Source of the DNA: Axinella damicornis
Lineage: Eukaryota; Porifera; Demospongiae; Axinellida; Axinellidae
Assembly: GCA_963931865.1 (NCBI GenBank)
Contig: OZ007507.1
Coordinates: forward strand, 5,143,148 to 5,207,147
Length of the DNA stretch: 64,000 nucleotides
Reading direction: 5' to 3'
A program made the position numbers and the translations under genes. Positions 60,401 through 64,000 of the stretch are shown piece after piece; the stretch's first letter is position 1, and each line of letters begins with the position of its first letter. Under the pieces are notes generated by a model. It was not told the DNA's origin, ran no database searches, and saw nothing but the letters and a program-made list of their open reading frames with translations.

Positions 60401-63400
60401 ATCAACAACTGGAGGCGGGATGGCCTGGAACGAGGCTACGCTTTTCGTACTGCAAGCAATGAAGCATGGGGGTGGAGGCCTGGGAACGAGGATACACTTG
60501 CTCAGGCTAGCCCCAGCACATTATTTGATGTTATCTTGCCATGTTGATTTCCCCCCGGGATATGTACATGCTGCGCACTGATACTAGCAAACAATATGAC
60601 CTTCGGCCATACAATTACGTACAATCAAAGATGTAGAATGCATCTTTGAGGCTTCTGCATTTGCCAGGCACTATCCCTTTCTTAGTAGATTGTTGGCACT
60701 CATGTGAGATGTTTCATATCCATACTGCCAGTGATCTAAACATGGATGTAGAAAATATCCTGGGAATGAGCCCAGGGAGAAACAGCTGTCATTTTGAGTG
60801 CATGCTGATATTCTCATCACGTGACTGTCTGACCACACCCACTCTGTGAAGGCTCTTCCCTGCAGCTGCCTATTCACTAACTTCCCAGGATAATAACAAC
60901 AGGTGTTTGAGATCAACAGGCAACAACAACAACAACAGGTGTTTGACACCATAACCAGTTCTCACGCTTAAGCTGATGTTTGCACTGACTTAGAGATGCA
61001 TTAGCACAGCACATCCTGATACTAGCAAACATTGCACTTGATTGCGTTTCAACTGACCAATCAGATCTCACTGAAGTGATTCGTTCCAATTTTATTCATG
61101 ACTCTCGTGGTTGTAAACCGAGCCATTCGCGTGCGATCAGCCCAGCGGAGAGCGTCTAATAGCCTACACTCGAGCTATAGTCCAACCTGGATGCCTCCAA
61201 GCGTACAGAAGTCGTCCTCAACTCGAGCTGGCACTTCACCGGTTCACAGGTACATGTAATTGGCATTCCATATCCCAAAGAAACATGCTAGACCCTCTCC
61301 GCCCTCCGCGTGCGGCTTTGCCGCGCGCCCGCTTGACCGGCCGGGCGGAGAAGGGCTAGTGGCTAGACTGGGTTGGAGATTGCTGTAGAAGCTGATCTTA
61401 GTCATGGGCTTGTCAACTGTACAGTGTGTCTCGATCTGCCATCTCACGTGATCGCATGAACGTGCAATGATTGCAACCATTTGCCAACAGAAGCCTTCTG
61501 GTAATTGTCTAGAGCAAGTTTATAGACCACACCCTTACCTAAATGTAGCAAGAAACACACTACAGTGTCATTGCAGGAAGGGAACGCCCTCACATTTAAC
61601 CACGATACCATATGCACCTATATATAGCTAGGCATGCTTGGTTTGAAGAACTGGTATACTTAGAACATTTTTAACCACAAACCAGTGAATATACTCATAG
61701 CTAATGTCTTCTGTGACTATTTGAGCTCACATCTGCCAGACCTTGTTCTTTCCTGTATCCAGACTGCTGGAAGATCCTCTCCTGTACCCTTAAGGAGAAT
61801 GCTCATGGAACGTTGGTACAACTTGTCTGGAAACACAGTACCAGGACTCCACTGGCCATAAGATGGTGAGCATTAATAAGACTTCTGTGCACAAGAAATT
61901 CTCTCCTTCGAGACAGATGAGTCAAGAGTGTCTTCTGAGATTTATATCTCATAAATAGCAGGAATCTCATAAACAGGAGTCTAGTGAATCGGTCAGCAAC
62001 ATGAAAAGAGTGACTGCATGCTGCTGTGGAGTGGTAAGTCAGATATAGCTATAGCTATAGCTACTAGTCCTGACACGATATCCACCATGGTTCCTGATTA
62101 TGAAACTCTGCTGCCGAAGGATCAGTCTGTGGATGTTACACCTGTTTCTCAGTTGCCGGACTGTCCAGCCACCATGTACAGCACTGATTTTGGAGACCTG
62201 CCAGATGTTGAAATCCTAGCTAGCTAGCTAGCTACCTGGTTGCAAGACTCACTTAGCTAATTACCCCGCCCGTGCATGCGCGAAGCGGGGTTAAGCAATC
62301 GGTTTTGTCCATCTGTCTGTTAGTCGTCTGTCTGTCAGTCGTCTGTCAGGCGAAAAAAATTGAAATCTCGCCACATAGACCCTCAAACCATCCAAATGGA
62401 GTCAAACAATAGCAAATAGCAAAAAAAAACTGCTCTGTGTACCTGACTGAAGTCAAGGCGCTCCGTTTCGTTGTATTTCGGCTATTTCTAACTATTCATA
62501 ACATTGGCTCCACCTCTTCGTGACCTCAGAGTCCCATCAAGAACAGGACGCGCAGTGCAGAGATGACCGCTAGGAAACAGTGTTTTCTCACGATCTATGT
62601 ACTTCACAGACAGCGTGGCTATTGTTTCGGCTGTTTTTTTCCTATTATTCGTAACATTTGGCCCCACCTCTTCAGCTTCACAATATTATATACGGTAAGC
62701 GGTGACTCCCACACCTTGGATATGGCCATACACAAACACAGTATACGCGATAGCACCTGTTCGATGTGCATAGGCAGAGATGTCACGTCGATTCACAAAT
62801 GTTACGTCGGTGCAGTCGATTGTAGCTGCACTATATCTTGTAGACGTTCCGCGCGGGGTATGTGTTCTATGAACACCTCTAGTCTTAAAGGGAATGACTC
62901 AGTTGCAATGCAACAAGTAGATCTTGGTTCCATCACAAAGTCACCTGATAAACCTGGATGTTTTATTCGCTATGAAGTTAGAGATGGTCAGACCATTAAT
63001 TGGGAATCTATGTATCGTGATGTTTTAATTCAGTTCTCCACCATTGTGTAATTGCTAGTGGAGTTGATCAATGTGAACTGTATTGATTCCATCTGAAGGG
63101 CAGCTGACGGCGAGGACAATGGTGTACCTACACTCACAGCTGGAGGGAGAGGTCTGAATGCCAAGTGTGCTCCAAGCCGAAACGGTACGTGGCAGAAGTG
63201 TGATCACATCTTGCAGTACAATTGCGTTGGTACTTATAGCTAGATGGACACACAGTGGCTGAGTTTAGCATACCCTAAATTTTAGTGCTTATTACTTGTG
63301 CCTCTTGTTGGCATGTTCACAATAATAAAGTTGGGTTGCCATGGCAACATTGTAATTTAATTGCAAGGCTGTAAACAAGCAAATTCACACATTTACAGGA

Positions 63401-64000
63401 CCTACAATACTATTTTGCGGTTAGTAGTCATGTAGCTACTCTATATTTTTTCTCTTCGCTAGTGCACACTGGATGAACAACTACGTAGTTTTTTCTTATC
63501 TGGATGCAAAACTCAGGCTGCTGTTCCTAGACCTAGCAGAAACACAATAGATGGATTGTTCCAAGATGAGAAGGTCCGGAGTTTTACACCGCCATTATTT
63601 ATCTGCTGTACAAGCAAGTCGGTAATACTGGAGAAGTATAGGTCCTGTAGCTGCCGTTAGCCAGTCTTCGGTGCAGCTAGAGTCCACACAGGAGCGGTGC
63701 CAGGGATTCACACAAGCGACTGCATGCCACAGGTGATAACTACACCTAGCACAAAGTGAAGCTACAGCTACGTATCACCCAGAGAGACACATGCACTGGC
63801 AGACTTTACACTGATTGTAAAATAGGCGGATATAACGATAATATTATAGTGTGTGGACGTAACTATATACAGTGTACGGAGAAAGCTAATGGCAGTGTAA
63901 TTTCCATGTAACATAGGTTGCCTTACCCAGGCTTAGTTCACCTGATCACAGAGCATGTTTCAAAGCGATCAGTCATCCAGGTGCCAAGATGCAGTTTGCA

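Larger units (their letters stand above)
57066..64000. other. Non-genic or intronic region, no gene supportable
   Basis: This stretch is probably upstream intron or flank of the T-box gene, but the missing first T-box exon was not seen. It contains a 23-base poly-G (59223-59245) inside a GGGCGGGACAGGG repeat copy, a (CA)n at 59478-59510, direct repeats at 59850-60400 and a GAGGCTA half-element near 60425-60495. Plus-strand pieces at 61755-61860, 62070-62225 and 62860-63051 look somewhat protein-like (e.g. PDYETLLPKDQSV; PGCFIRYEVRDGQTINWESM). I could not join them into a gene. Confidence 0.5.

Noticed and set aside
61755..63051. Candidate exons on the plus strand (61755-61860, 62018-62227, 62563-63051)
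   Set aside because: Composition is suggestive but they do not join in phase into a protein I can name. Left as unresolved rather than called.

Overview
This is a piece of a eukaryotic nuclear genome, most likely from an early-branching animal and plausibly a demosponge (inference). Genes are split into many short exons with GT-AG introns. The genes are animal families: FANCJ/BRIP1 helicase, SLC13 transporter, T-box factor, and EMI/EGF/FN3 and SRCR receptors. The sequence between exons is packed with short inverted-repeat transposable elements. Five gene models were assembled by hand from splice sites, and reading phase agrees at every junction used. No searches could be run, so family names rest on recognised motifs.

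Layout. 1-9518 (minus): 5' part of a FANCJ/BRIP1-like Fe-S helicase, leaving the window at its left edge, with a tRNA-Ala(TGC) in one intron. 9519-9809: short head-to-head intergenic region, probably a shared promoter. 9810-16475 (plus): complete SLC13-type Na+/carboxylate symporter, 12 exons, 724 aa. 16902-18781 (minus): complete small single-SRCR transmembrane receptor, 5 exons, 265 aa. 19.3-24.5 kb: orphan or decayed copies of that receptor's membrane exon, plus a 32-bp minisatellite. 26085-33530 (plus): EMI-FN3x3 transmembrane receptor with a short tail, 592 aa. 33.5-35.1 kb: relics of the SRCR-receptor signal-peptide exon. 35843-43652 (minus): EMI-EGFx3-FN3x3 transmembrane receptor, 782 aa, whose cytoplasmic tail has two NPxY motifs and a textbook ITAM. 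45659-56981 (minus): 3' five exons of a T-box gene closest to Tbx4/5. 57-64 kb: no gene I can support.

How the genes relate. The three receptors are the most interesting part. The two EMI receptors are convergent paralogues with the same exon phases, one with a signalling tail and one without. The SRCR receptor's tail exon begins with the same HNPxY module as the ITAM receptor's tail exon. Together they look like a small locus of recognition/engulfment receptors (CED-1/Draper/MEGF10 style) that exchanges ectodomain and tail exons. The helicase, transporter and T-box genes look like unrelated neighbours.

Repeats are the other main theme: a foldback family with ends CTAGCCTCGTTCCCAG, several TIR elements sharing TACCGTA termini, a long-TIR element with an 11-bp target duplication, and at least six 23-41 bp pure G/C homopolymer tracts. 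Some simple repeats sit exactly where introns need a polypyrimidine tract.
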